Part shown: positions 29,943-38,062 of the stretch, piece by piece
Numbering within the stretch: the first letter of the stretch is position 1
Layout: each line of letters begins with the position of its first letter
DNA from: Chromatiales bacterium
GTDB lineage: Bacteria > Pseudomonadota > Gammaproteobacteria > Chromatiales > Chromatiaceae
Direction: 5' to 3'
Assembly: GCA_028278145.1 (NCBI GenBank)
Contig: JANQEV010000074.1
Location: 1 to 38,062, forward strand
DNA length: 38,062 bases
The notes under the pieces: generated by a model
Seen by the model: only the letters and a program-made list of their open reading frames with translations
Databases searched by the model: none
Told to the model about the DNA's origin: nothing
Made by a program: the position numbers and the translations under genes

Positions 29943-32756
29943 ATGCTCACAAAAACATTCAGTAAGATCTTTGGCAGCCGCAATGACCGGCTGATCAAGC
30001 GCATGATGCGTGTAGTGGCAAAGATCAACGAAATGGAACCAGCTTTACAGGCCCTGTCCGATGAAGAGCTGAAGGGGAAAACTGTAGAATTTCGTGATCG
30101 GCTGGAGCAGGGTGAGATCCTGGATGATCTGTTGGAAGAGGCCTTTGCCACGGTACGCGAGGCTGGAGTAAGAACCCTGGGTATGCGCCACTTCGATGTG
30201 CAGCTGATCGGCGGCATGGTGCTGAATCAGGGCAAGATCTCGGAGATGCGTACCGGTGAGGGTAAAACCCTGGTGGCGACCCTGGCGGTATACCTGAATG
30301 CCCTGACTGGCAAGGGTGTACATGTGGTGACGGTTAACGACTACCTGGCACGCCGTGACGCAGCCTGGATGGGAAGGATCTACCATTTCCTGGGACTCAC
30401 CATTGGTGTGATCAACTCCTCCGGTGGCGCTGGTTCTGATGAGTCATCCTACCAATACAATGGTTCCAGTGAGGCAGAGCCAGGCAGTTATCCATACCTG
30501 TCCAAGGTGACGCGCCAACAGGCCTATGCCTGTGATATCACCTATGGCACCAATAATGAGTTTGGGTTCGACTATCTGCGGGACAATATGGCCTTCAGTG
30601 CCGATCAGAGGGTGCAGCGGGATAGGCACTTTGCGGTGGTGGATGAGGTGGACTCCATCCTTATCGACGAGGCACGTACCCCCTTGATTATATCTGGTCC
30701 CACTGAGGGTAGTTCGGACCTGTATCAGAAGATTGATACCATCATTCCCAAGTTAACCCAGCAGGATCCGATAGAAGGGGAAGACGGTAAGCCTGACTTT
30801 GGACCTGGTGATTACTCCCTGGATGAGAAATCTAAGCAGGCCTTTCTCAGTGATGAGGGGCATCAGCATGTGGAGGAGATGCTAACAGACATGGGGCTGT
30901 TGGCTGCGGACTCCAGTCTCTATGACTCGGCTAACATCAGCATGATGCATCATGTGACAGCAGCCCTGCGTGCTCACACCCTGTTTCAAAAAAATGTGGA
31001 CTATATCGTACAAAATGGCGAGATAGTGATTGTGGACGAGTTCACCGGCCGTACTATGCCAGGCCGACGCTGGTCTGAAGGTCTGCATCAGGCCGTTGAG
31101 GCCAAGGAACGGGTGGAGATCCAGAATGAGAACCAGACCCTGGCTTCTATTACCTTCCAGAACTATTTCCGTCTGTATGAAAAGCTGTCAGGCATGACTG
31201 GTACTGCCGATACAGAGGCCTACGAATTCCAACAGATCTATGGCCTGGAAGTGGTAGTTATCCCAACCAACCAACCCATGATTCGAGATGATATGGGTGA
31301 TCTGGTGTATATGACTGCAGCAGAGAAATACAACGCCATTATTGATGATGTGGAGGATTGTGTTCAGCGCGGGCAACCGGTGCTGGTGGGTACCGCATCT
31401 ATCGAGACCTCAGAGCTGATTTCAAATCTGCTCAACAAAAAGAAGCTAAAACATAATGTACTGAATGCCAAGCAGCATGAACGCGAGGCAGGGATTGTGG
31501 CCGAGGCGGGGCGCCCGGGTGCAGTCACCATTGCCACCAACATGGCAGGCCGTGGTACGGATATCGTACTGGGCGGTAACCTGGAGGTGGAACTGGATGA
31601 GCTGGGTGACAAGCGCCAGGATGAGTCAGAGGTGGAGAGCGCCAGAAATGACTGGGAGGAACGGCATAAGCATGTACTGGAGGCCGGTGGTCTGCATGTT
31701 GTAGGTACTGAGCGGCATGAATCACGGCGCGTGGACAACCAGCTGCGTGGTCGTTCCGGGCGTCAGGGTGACCCAGGTTCCACTCGTTTTTATCTCTCAC
31801 TGGAAGATAACCTGATGCGTATTTTCGCCTCTGACCGGGTGTCTGCAATCATGCAGAAGCTGGGTATGGAGGAGGGTGAAGCGATTGAACACCCATGGGT
31901 TACCAAGGCCATTGCCAATGCACAGAAAAAGGTGGAGGGACGCAACTTCGATATTCGGAAACAATTGTTGGAATACGATGACGTAGCCAATGACCAACGT
32001 AAGGTGGTGTATGAGCAGCGCGACGAGCTCATGGAGACTGAGGAGATTGAGGATACGGTCAAGTCACTGCGATACGATGTGGTCAACGAATTCATCAGCA
32101 GTTACATACCACCTGAGAGTATGGATGAGCAGTGGGATGTTCCTGGTCTGATGGTTGCCATGGAAAGCACCTATGGTTTGAAGTACGAGATCCAGCGCTG
32201 GCTGGATGAGGATGACAATCTGCATGAGGAGAACCTGCGTGAACGCATTTTGGTGCTGATGGAGCAGGAGTATAGCGACAAGGAAGAGCTGGTCGGTGCA
32301 GAGAATCTACGCGTATATGAAAAAGGACTGATGCTGCAGATCCTGGATACCAAGTGGAAGGAACACCTGGCGGATATGGATTACCTGCGTCAGGGTATTC
32401 ATCTGCGTGGTTATGCCCAGAAGAACCCCAAGCAGGAGTATAAGCGTGAGGCCTTCGAGATGTTCTCCCGCATGCTGGATGAGATCAAGCAGGAGTTTAT
32501 CTCGGTTCTGACTCTGATCCAGGTGCGTACTGATACCGAGATGGAAGCCTATCATCAGGAGCAGCCACTGGATGGTTTTGAGATGAAGCACGAAGAGTTC
32601 ACCGGTTTTGGTGATATGGATGATTCTCCTGCCGAAGGCCAGGAAGCTGAAGAGCATACACCCTATGTACGCCCCGAGCGAAAGGTGGGCCGCAATGAGC
32701 CCTGTCCCTGTGGCTCAGGAAAAAAATACAAGCAGTGCTGTGGCAAGTTGCAGTAG
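29943..32756 (+). CDS. secA: Preprotein translocase ATPase SecA
   Basis: Motor that drives unfolded preproteins through SecYEG. The 937-residue product has the Walker A loop MRTGEGKT with Lys108, the same number as in E. coli; [18 protein letters not shown] from about 234; the preprotein cross-linking and scaffold regions; GTDIVLGGN; and a C-terminal zinc-binding tail with Cys921, Cys923, Cys932 and Cys933 ([13 protein letters not shown]) that binds SecB. Relative to E. coli there is an insertion of about 25 residues at roughly 159-184, rich in Ser, Gly and Tyr, in nucleotide-binding domain 1. argJ begins 20 nt after its stop. Confidence 0.97.
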   Translation: MLTKTFSKIFGSRNDRLIKRMMRVVAKINEMEPALQALSDEELKGKTVEFRDRLEQGEILDDLLEEAFATVREAGVRTLGMRHFDVQLIGGMVLNQGKISEMRTGEGKTLVATLAVYLNALTGKGVHVVTVNDYLARRDAAWMGRIYHFLGLTIGVINSSGGAGSDESSYQYNGSSEAEPGSYPYLSKVTRQQAYACDITYGTNNEFGFDYLRDNMAFSADQRVQRDRHFAVVDEVDSILIDEARTPLIISGPTEGSSDLYQKIDTIIPKLTQQDPIEGEDGKPDFGPGDYSLDEKSKQAFLSDEGHQHVEEMLTDMGLLAADSSLYDSANISMMHHVTAALRAHTLFQKNVDYIVQNGEIVIVDEFTGRTMPGRRWSEGLHQAVEAKERVEIQNENQTLASITFQNYFRLYEKLSGMTGTADTEAYEFQQIYGLEVVVIPTNQPMIRDDMGDLVYMTAAEKYNAIIDDVEDCVQRGQPVLVGTASIETSELISNLLNKKKLKHNVLNAKQHEREAGIVAEAGRPGAVTIATNMAGRGTDIVLGGNLEVELDELGDKRQDESEVESARNDWEERHKHVLEAGGLHVVGTERHESRRVDNQLRGRSGRQGDPGSTRFYLSLEDNLMRIFASDRVSAIMQKLGMEEGEAIEHPWVTKAIANAQKKVEGRNFDIRKQLLEYDDVANDQRKVVYEQRDELMETEEIEDTVKSLRYDVVNEFISSYIPPESMDEQWDVPGLMVAMESTYGLKYEIQRWLDEDDNLHEENLRERILVLMEQEYSDKEELVGAENLRVYEKGLMLQILDTKWKEHLADMDYLRQGIHLRGYAQKNPKQEYKREAFEMFSRMLDEIKQEFISVLTLIQVRTDTEMEAYHQEQPLDGFEMKHEEFTGFGDMDDSPAEGQEAEEHTPYVRPERKVGRNEPCPCGSGKKYKQCCGKLQ

Positions 32757-32775
32757 AGCTAGCTGTGCAGGTGAA

Positions 32776-33987
32776 ATGGTGACCACCCAGGAGATGGATT
32801 TCAAACCTGTTTCTGGCATTCGCCTAGGTACGGCTGCCGCCGGAATAAAATACCCTAATCGGAATGATCTGGTAGTCATTGAGATGGCACCAGGCTCCAG
32901 TTGTGCTGCAGTGTTTACCAGCAACGCCTTCTGCGCTGCACCAGTGGTAGTGGCCAGAGAGCATCTGGCAGAGACTGATCCACGCTATCTGCTGATCAAT
33001 TCAGGCAATGCCAATGCCGGTACCGGAAATGGTGGGATGGCTGTATGCAATGCCACTTGCACAGCACTGGCTGCAGAGGTGGGCTGCAGTGCAGATGAGG
33101 TGCTGCCATTTTCCACCGGGGTGATTGGCGAGACCCTGCCATTGGACAGGCTTACGGCTGCTTTGCCCACGGCAGTGTCAGGTCTGGATGAGAATGGCTG
33201 GCCGAACGCGGCAGCGGCTATTATGACCACAGACACCGTCCCCAAGCTGGCATCACGCCGGATTGATGTTGCTGGCACGAGCATAACCGTAACCGGGATG
33301 GCCAAGGGCTCCGGTATGATCCGACCGGATATGGCCACCATGCTGGCCTATGTGGCCACCGATGCCAAGGTAGACCCTGGGTTACTGCACCAGTGCCTGG
33401 AGTATGCCGTGGCACCATCTTTCAACTCTATTACCGTGGATGGAGATACTTCCACCAACGATGCCTGTGTCCTTATGGCTAGCGGGGCCAATTCTGCTGT
33501 GGTGATCACCGAGCCTGATGCTGCCTACACCGCTTTGTGTGAGGCCGTGCTTGAGGTATGTATGGAGTTGGCCCGGGCTATTGTCAAAGATGGCGAAGGT
33601 GCCACCAAGCTGGTTGAGATCCTGGTGGAGGGGGCAGTTGATAGCGCTGAGGCGCGCAAGGTTGCCTATACCATTGCCCACTCTCCTCTGGTGAAGACCG
33701 CGCTGTTTGCCTCCGACCCAAACTGGGGGCGGATTCTGGCCGCCGTGGGGCGGGCCGGTGTGGAACAGTTGGATATTGATGGCGTTCGTATCTGGCTGGG
33801 TGATGTGTGCATCGTTCGCGATGGTGGTCGTGCTCCAGACTATACGGAACAGGCAGGACAAGCGGTGATGGACCTGGGAGAGATTGCGATACGGGTAGAG
33901 CTGAATCGTGGCAGTGTAGCAACCAGGGTACTGACCTGTGATCTGTCCTACGATTATGTAAAGATCAACGCCGAGTACCGCACCTGA
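32776..33987 (+). CDS. argJ: Glutamate N-acetyltransferase / amino-acid acetyltransferase
   Basis: Self-cleaving Ntn-type enzyme that moves the acetyl group from N-acetylornithine to glutamate, recycling acetyl in arginine synthesis. It complements the argD and argF at the other end of the window. The frame is open from 32608 inside secA, but the ATG at 32776, 20 nt after secA, gives 403 residues with the family start MDFKPVSGIRLGTAAAGIK near residue 7. The autocleavage site is KGSGMIRPDMATML, where Thr becomes the beta-chain nucleophile. NSGNANAGTGNGG and DPNWGRILAAVGR are also conserved. Whether it also uses acetyl-CoA is not readable. The stop is 16 bp from the converging gene. Confidence 0.95.
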   Translation: MVTTQEMDFKPVSGIRLGTAAAGIKYPNRNDLVVIEMAPGSSCAAVFTSNAFCAAPVVVAREHLAETDPRYLLINSGNANAGTGNGGMAVCNATCTALAAEVGCSADEVLPFSTGVIGETLPLDRLTAALPTAVSGLDENGWPNAAAAIMTTDTVPKLASRRIDVAGTSITVTGMAKGSGMIRPDMATMLAYVATDAKVDPGLLHQCLEYAVAPSFNSITVDGDTSTNDACVLMASGANSAVVITEPDAAYTALCEAVLEVCMELARAIVKDGEGATKLVEILVEGAVDSAEARKVAYTIAHSPLVKTALFASDPNWGRILAAVGRAGVEQLDIDGVRIWLGDVCIVRDGGRAPDYTEQAGQAVMDLGEIAIRVELNRGSVATRVLTCDLSYDYVKINAEYRT

Positions 33988-34003
33988 ACTATTGTTGCAG
34001 CTG

Positions 34004-34855
34004 TTAGGCTGAACCAATGGCCCCTTTATCAACACCCTCATATACCCGTACCTGAAACCCAGATTCAGGATGCTTTTGCTTCAGGTTATCAGCAATGTGC
34101 TGGGCCAGGTTTTCCACCGTGGAGTCGGTATCGATCAGGTAACAGAGGTGCTGTGGTAGTTCCAGACTGAATTCGCCATGTTCAGCCTGGTAGCCAAATC
34201 GATAATAATCAACATCCGCATGACTGAATTGATTCACCAGGTCTGATCTGGTGCCTATGTAGATGTCGCGCCAGAGTTCCGCCCACTCTGATTCAAGTGC
34301 CCGGTTCCGCTCTTTATCCTGATAGATTTCAATGCGGGAGCGGTGGCCATGGGCAATGCGCTGGCAGTTGCCGCTATGCTGTCTGAGACCGTGGCTATAG
34401 TGAAAACTTGGATCAGAGGTGGATTCGTTATGTAGCTTGAGCTGGAAGTTGCTAACGTTGCTCGGCATATCCGGCAGGATCTTTTCCAGTATTGCTGCGG
34501 TCAGGGTTTCTGTAGTGACCAATTCAGTATTCAGTAGCGCTACTGCGGATGCGGGTGAAGTATGGCGTACCACCGCTAGTGAGTCGAGCTGGAATACAAT
34601 CTCTGTCTTCACGTCACTTTCAATTATCTGACAGCTGTGGTGGTCTGCAGGTACCAGAAGTTTATGATCAAAAAACCGGTCAATGGTCTGTTTAACCTGG
34701 TGCTTGATATCGGCGAAATCCAGTATCATCCCCTGCTGATTCAGGCTTCCCTCAAGTTCCACATCCACGCGCCAGCTTTCACCCACAACTCCCCTGGCCG
34801 GGTCCAGAAGGGATGAATCGATAATAGTCAGGTTGTTTACAAACAGCTTTGTCAT
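34004..34855 (-). CDS. Tandem T-fold protein of the 6-pyruvoyl-tetrahydropterin synthase/QueD family
   Basis: The 283-residue product is about twice the usual QueD length and reads as two T-fold halves. The N-terminal half (1-145) has GMILDFADIK at 42-51 and DHKLLVP at 63-69, matching the GMVxDFxxLK and LDHxxLN motifs, and TTETLTAAI near 114-122, but GESW (25-28) stands where the zinc-binding HGHS should be. The C-terminal half has FHYSHG at 151-156, Cys164, AHGH at 168-171 and STVENLAQHI near 245-254 with VRVYEG, so it keeps the likely zinc ligands and Cys but lacks the GMVxDF motif. One complete site may form across the halves. The substrate is not shown; QueD (queuosine precursor) and pterin reactions are the family options. 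It starts 36 bp after tRNA-Thr on the same strand. Confidence 0.75.
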   Translation of the reverse strand: MTKLFVNNLTIIDSSLLDPARGVVGESWRVDVELEGSLNQQGMILDFADIKHQVKQTIDRFFDHKLLVPADHHSCQIIESDVKTEIVFQLDSLAVVRHTSPASAVALLNTELVTTETLTAAILEKILPDMPSNVSNFQLKLHNESTSDPSFHYSHGLRQHSGNCQRIAHGHRSRIEIYQDKERNRALESEWAELWRDIYIGTRSDLVNQFSHADVDYYRFGYQAEHGEFSLELPQHLCYLIDTDSTVENLAQHIADNLKQKHPESGFQVRVYEGVDKGAIGSA

Positions 34856-34890
34856 ATACCGTGGCCAGGTATTGAGAGGGGAATAGAAAA

Positions 34891-34966
<76 letters not shown>

Positions 34967-34979
34967 CCAAAGATGATGG

Positions 34980-35008
34980 AGTATAAAGAATCATCAATAC
35001 AGGAACAA
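34980..35008 (-). promoter_or_regulatory. Candidate promoter of tRNA-Thr
   Basis: On the minus strand TTGTTC (35008-35003) and TATACT (34985-34980) are 17 bp apart, with the -10 box 13 nt before the mature tRNA 5' end. The -10 is a good match and the -35 is weak. The same transcript could continue into the T-fold gene. Confidence 0.45.
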
Positions 35009-35120
35009 CATTATTCATCTATCATCATGTGTTTATCATTGTGTAGCAAATGCTGCTATATGGTACTTTGTGTGATACCTTAAATATTGACTGTAGGCTC
35101 ACGGAACGAGGTGCAGGGAT

Positions 35121-35672
35121 ATGGAACTCCCAAAACAGTATTCTGACGGTTTGACATTGCTGGAGCTTTTGATAGGTCTGGCAATTGCCACCATTCTTCT
35201 TACTATCGCTATTCCTAGCTTCAATGACATGTTGAATAGGAACCATGTGGCCTCCAGTGTCAACGGTTTCATTTCCAGTCTGCATTTCGCCCGCTCAGAA
35301 GCAGTTAGCCGTGAAATGTGGGTAACGCTGTGCCCAAGCAGGGATGGAGCCAGCTGTGTGCCAGATTATACAAGCTGGAATAAGGGATATATTGTTTTTG
35401 TAAACAAGGATAAAGATCGGGATCGTGATGCTGGTGAAAGCATACTTGCCGTTTATCAAGACGTATCTGATCAAGTTACAGTGCAAACCTCATCTGATCA
35501 TAGAAATGTCATTACTTACCGCCCTAGTGGAAGGGCCTGGGGATACAATACGACCGTCAGGTTCTGTCTGCCAGAAAGTTCGTCTCATAATCGAACGATC
35601 ATCATAGCTACTACCGGTCGGCTAAGGTTGAGTGATCAGATGCCAGGTGGAAAAGCGATAACATGCGAATAA
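35121..35672 (+). CDS. Minor type IV pilin, FimT/GspH-like (first copy)
   Basis: The 183-residue product has a short leader ending in Gly10 and a class III signal: DGLTLLELLIGLAIATILL, so cleavage by PilD leaves Leu at +1 and Glu at +5. The hydrophobic helix is followed by FARSEAVSREMWVTLCPS, the GspH/FimT pattern, and a C-terminal region with Cys near residues 153 and 182. Leu rather than Phe follows the cleavage site, which is tolerated. Minor pilins of this type prime assembly of the pilus fibre. The ribosome site is GAGGTGCAGGG. It is first of five pilin-like genes; a 152-bp gap with no gene separates it from the next. Confidence 0.88.
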   Translation: MELPKQYSDGLTLLELLIGLAIATILLTIAIPSFNDMLNRNHVASSVNGFISSLHFARSEAVSREMWVTLCPSRDGASCVPDYTSWNKGYIVFVNKDKDRDRDAGESILAVYQDVSDQVTVQTSSDHRNVITYRPSGRAWGYNTTVRFCLPESSSHNRTIIIATTGRLRLSDQMPGGKAITCE

Positions 35673-35824
35673 AATGACTAAAATATCAGTCTGACCTATA
35701 TATTTACGCACAATGCACTCATAGCCGATATTCGGTTGTTTTGTCCAGATGAATGGGCTTTTAGTTTCTGAAGGTTTCAACCATTATTATCTGTAGGAAC
35801 GTCTTGTTAATAGGAATCTTAAGT

Positions 35825-36331
35825 ATGCGTCATATAAGGGGTTTTACCCTGATAGAAATGATGATCACCATTGTGGTGCTGGCAATTTTGGTTGCGGTAG
35901 CGGTACCAGGGATGTTGGGCATGATGGAGCGAAACTCGGTGGTAGCTGAATCCAATGAGTTGATTGCAGCACTATTATTGACCCGCAGTGAGGCGATCAA
36001 GCGTGAAGTCAGCACTGTTCTGGTTAGTTCGGCCTCTGGTTGGAGGGTATTTGTGGATACCAATGGAAATGGAACTGAAGATTCTGGTGAAGAGGTGTTG
36101 GTTATTCACACGGTCAATAATAGCAACGTTACTCTATCTGCCAACGGTGCTGCAGCTTCTGGAATCAGGTATTCATCAAGTGGTCGTGTGCTTGGCGGTG
36201 GTTTTTCTGGTGGCAGTACTGATTACTTTAAACTGGTGCGTGGTAGTGCCCCAACTCGCTGTGTGCGGTTTTCACTCACCGGGCGCCCGTGGGTTGATAA
36301 GCATACGACAGAAGGTGGAGGCTGCTCATGA
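35825..36331 (+). CDS. Minor type IV pilin, FimT/GspH-like (second copy)
   Basis: Taking the ATG at 35825 (AGGA about 9 nt upstream) gives 168 residues with a five-residue leader; an ATG at 35804 would add seven residues. The prepilin signal RGFTLIEMMITIVVLAILVAV is canonical, with Phe+1 and Glu+5. LLLTRSEAIKREVSTVLVSS and a GWRVFVDTNGNG segment fit GspH/FimT. This resembles FimU/FimT, placed directly before pilV in known operons, so this copy is the likelier FimU-type subunit. The stop overlaps the pilV start by 4 nt. Confidence 0.88.
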   Translation: MRHIRGFTLIEMMITIVVLAILVAVAVPGMLGMMERNSVVAESNELIAALLLTRSEAIKREVSTVLVSSASGWRVFVDTNGNGTEDSGEEVLVIHTVNNSNVTLSANGAAASGIRYSSSGRVLGGGFSGGSTDYFKLVRGSAPTRCVRFSLTGRPWVDKHTTEGGGCS

Positions 36332-36867
36332 TTAGGCACACTTTCTTTAATTCCCCGCGTCGCGCAAAGGGCGCCGGCCTGTTGGAGGTGATGGTTGCTG
36401 CGGCTATTCTGGGTCTTGGCCTGCTCGGTGTGGCAGCCCTTCAGGTGACTGCTCTGCAGGGATCAACCAGTTCACAATATAGAGCCAGGGCCACGGATCT
36501 TGCGGCATCACTGGCAGATCGCATCAGGGCTAATCTGACCATGGACAATAACTATGTTTCTGGTGTGGCATCCAGTTGTACTGCCCCAGCGCAACGATGC
36601 GCTATGACTCCAGATGGTGCGACGGCTGCAAGTGCTTGTACCCAGGCCAACGTGGCTACCTATGACCTGTGGGAGATACGTTGTCAGAGTGGGGTGCGGG
36701 ACTCCCTGCCGGGAGGGACTATGTCCGTTACCTGTACCGATAGTGATGTGACAGATGCCGATGCCTGTACAGCTGGTTCAGTATTTTCTATTACTGTCAA
36801 TTGGCAGGGAGTTGTTGGTAGTTCGACGGATACTACCGTGATTCTTAATTTTGTACCTGGGAGCTAA
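36328..36867 (+). CDS. pilV: Minor type IV pilin PilV
   Basis: The 179-residue product has a longer leader ending RRAKG, then AGLLEVMVAAAILGLGLLGVAALQ, the PilV hallmark helix with Glu at +5 after Gly15, and a DLAASLADRIRANL segment typical of PilV. Several Cys residues in the periplasmic part (SSCTAPAQRC, SACTQ, IRCQ) could form disulfides. It overlaps the preceding pilin gene by four bases, with pilW 2 nt downstream. In Pseudomonas PilV works with FimU, PilW, PilX and PilE to prime pili and link the PilY1 adhesin. Confidence 0.9.
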   Translation: MIRHTFFNSPRRAKGAGLLEVMVAAAILGLGLLGVAALQVTALQGSTSSQYRARATDLAASLADRIRANLTMDNNYVSGVASSCTAPAQRCAMTPDGATAASACTQANVATYDLWEIRCQSGVRDSLPGGTMSVTCTDSDVTDADACTAGSVFSITVNWQGVVGSSTDTTVILNFVPGS

Positions 36868-36869
36868 TC

Positions 36870-37676
36870 GTGAAGTATTCAAGAGGATTTACGCTTGTAT
36901 CTTTGATGGTTGCATCTGCTATCGGCATATTTGTGGCTGGAGTTGCCGGCAAAGTGTATGTCGATAGTAAGGTCGCATTTCAGATGCGTTCGGCGGTTGC
37001 TGCCGCAAATGAAAATGGACGTTTTGCGGTAGAGGATCTACGCAGAACTCTGGTAATGGCCGGGCGTGGGATAAGTTCAGGTGATGATTCTCCAGCCGTC
37101 TATACCGTAAGTGATAATGGTCTGCGTACTTTTCCTGCTGTGGGTAGTGATGGCGCTATAGGTACTGGAGTCATCGTAAATAGAGACAGTACAGATGCAG
37201 ATGCCACGGTTGGCTCAAGCGTAATAGCTATCCGTTATGCCGAGGGTCCTTCCTGCGGTGGTACTGTAAGTACCAACACCACTGTGAGATTTTTTGTAAA
37301 CACCAATAGTGAGTTGGTATGCGAAATTACCGATGCTACCGGTACAACCACTCAGCCTATTGTTTCCGGCATCGAGCAGATGCGTGCACTCTACGGAGTG
37401 GATGATGATGCTGATGGCCTGGCAAATCGCTTTTTGACTGCTACGGCCGTTGAAGCTGCCAGCCCTACTCTTTGGCCTAATGTGGTTGCCATCCGCGTTG
37501 GGCTTATTGCCGGTTCGGCAGAATTTGAAGTCCCTAGTAGTTATCGTGCTTCCACTTTGACGGCTTTTAACCTATTGGGCATGACCACAGTAGTGCCTAG
37601 TGCCAGCAATCATTTTAAATCAGTTACAACGACCATTTCCCTACGAAATCTGAACACTGTCGTTGAGAGGCAATAG
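36870..37676 (+). CDS. pilW: Minor type IV pilin PilW (GTG start; no Glu5)
   Basis: The 268-residue product starts at a GTG (36870) 2 nt after pilV; translation coupling and the leader MKYSRG support this start. The mature helix reads FTLVSLMVASAIGIFVAGV, followed by AAANENGRFAVEDLRRTLVMAG, the PilW signature region. Position +5 is Ser where nearly all prepilins have Glu. The rest (IGTGVIVNRDSTDADAT, VVAIRVGLIAGSAE) fits PilW. Position between pilV and pilX agrees. It is probably a functional subunit but would lack the Glu5-N-terminus contact made during assembly. Confidence 0.88.
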   Translation: MKYSRGFTLVSLMVASAIGIFVAGVAGKVYVDSKVAFQMRSAVAAANENGRFAVEDLRRTLVMAGRGISSGDDSPAVYTVSDNGLRTFPAVGSDGAIGTGVIVNRDSTDADATVGSSVIAIRYAEGPSCGGTVSTNTTVRFFVNTNSELVCEITDATGTTTQPIVSGIEQMRALYGVDDDADGLANRFLTATAVEAASPTLWPNVVAIRVGLIAGSAEFEVPSSYRASTLTAFNLLGMTTVVPSASNHFKSVTTTISLRNLNTVVERQ

Positions 37677-37678
37677 AT

Positions 37679-38062
37679 ATGACTAACTACAATATCCCTG
37701 GCAAACAACACGGTGCGGCACTGGCAATCTCCCTGGTAATCCTGGTGGTTATCACGGTCCTTAGTGTTAGTGCCATGCGTAGTAGTACCATGGAAACCAA
37801 GGTGGCAGTCAATCACCAATTCAAACAGATGAGTTTCCAGGCTGCCGAGAGCGCTTTTGCCAGACTGTTGGGTGTTAACCCGTCAGTAAATGTCCCAGGT
37901 ACCGTAGCAGCAGATGCTGTACCAAACGATGATTACCATACCCATCCCGGCACATCATACAGTCCGGCTACCTATGCGGACCTGGAAATGGATCTGATCA
38001 AGCGGAGTGCCCCTGGAGAGTACAAGTTTTCTGGGTTTGGCCTTAGTGTTATCACCCTGATC
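37679..38062 (+). CDS. pilX: Minor type IV pilin PilX (partial at right edge)
   Basis: 128 codons are visible from the ATG at 37679, 2 nt after pilW, and the frame is open to the window end. KQHGAALAISLVILVVITVLS with SAMRSSTMETKVAVNHQ and FQAAESAFAR matches the PilX N-terminal domain. Mature residue +5 is Ile rather than Glu; several PilX proteins and the type II secretion counterpart GspK also lack Glu5. The rest of the gene, and probably pilY1 and pilE, should lie to the right. Confidence 0.88.
   Translation, partial: MTNYNIPGKQHGAALAISLVILVVITVLSVSAMRSSTMETKVAVNHQFKQMSFQAAESAFARLLGVNPSVNVPGTVAADAVPNDDYHTHPGTSYSPATYADLEMDLIKRSAPGEYKFSGFGLSVITLI

Noticed and set aside
33382..34041. 219-residue frame antisense to argJ
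   Set aside because: Complement of a conserved enzyme gene; composition is not protein-like and there is no start support.

Overview
This window is a stretch of chromosome from a gammaproteobacterium. The evidence is a complete E. coli-order dcw (division and cell wall) cluster followed by lpxC and secA, a gamma-type class A RNase P RNA, a meso-diaminopimelate-type MurE, and a FimT/PilV/PilW/PilX minor-pilin operon. Placing argD-argF and gap beside rnpB-mraZ and using a short MurB is reminiscent of purple-sulfur or sulfur-oxidising lineages such as Chromatiales. That placement is an inference from layout and cannot be settled here.

Left part, minus strand (1-8387), read from right to left: argD and argF (arginine synthesis), a small membrane-anchored protein with a metzincin-like zinc motif, gap (GAPDH), and a very large protein that runs off the left edge. 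The large protein carries a pyruvate phosphate dikinase (PPDK) nucleotide-binding domain and phosphohistidine domain behind about 900 residues of unrecognised sequence.

Middle, plus strand (8601-27980): rnpB, then the dcw cluster mraZ-rsmH-ftsL-ftsI-murE-murF-mraY-murD-ftsW-murG-murC-murB-ddl-ftsQ-ftsA-ftsZ, then lpxC. From mraZ to ftsA adjacent genes overlap by 1-16 nt or lie within a few nt of each other, so the block is probably one translationally coupled transcript. It starts at a good sigma70 promoter overlapped by four TGG repeats at exact 10-nt spacing, a probable MraZ autoregulatory operator. The set builds lipid II (MurC, D, E, F, Ddl, MurB, MraY, MurG) and the divisome that uses it (FtsL, I, W, Q, A, Z). 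LpxC starts lipid A synthesis and seems to have its own promoter, downstream of a short heptamer tandem repeat.

Right part (28012-38062): a DUF721/DciA-like gene (minus), an M23 peptidase, a 442-bp intergenic region with a 202-bp inverted-repeat element, secA, argJ, then on the minus strand a tandem T-fold protein of the 6-pyruvoyl-tetrahydropterin synthase/QueD family preceded by tRNA-Thr(CGT). Last comes a plus-strand minor type IV pilin operon: two FimT/GspH-like pilins, PilV, a PilW lacking the usual Glu5, and a PilX cut by the window end.

No phage, insertion sequence, CRISPR array or defence system was found. Most of the window is conserved core genome. The least ordinary items are the PPDK-like giant, the metzincin-like protein, the tandem T-fold protein with split motifs, the inverted-repeat elements and the atypical minor pilins.
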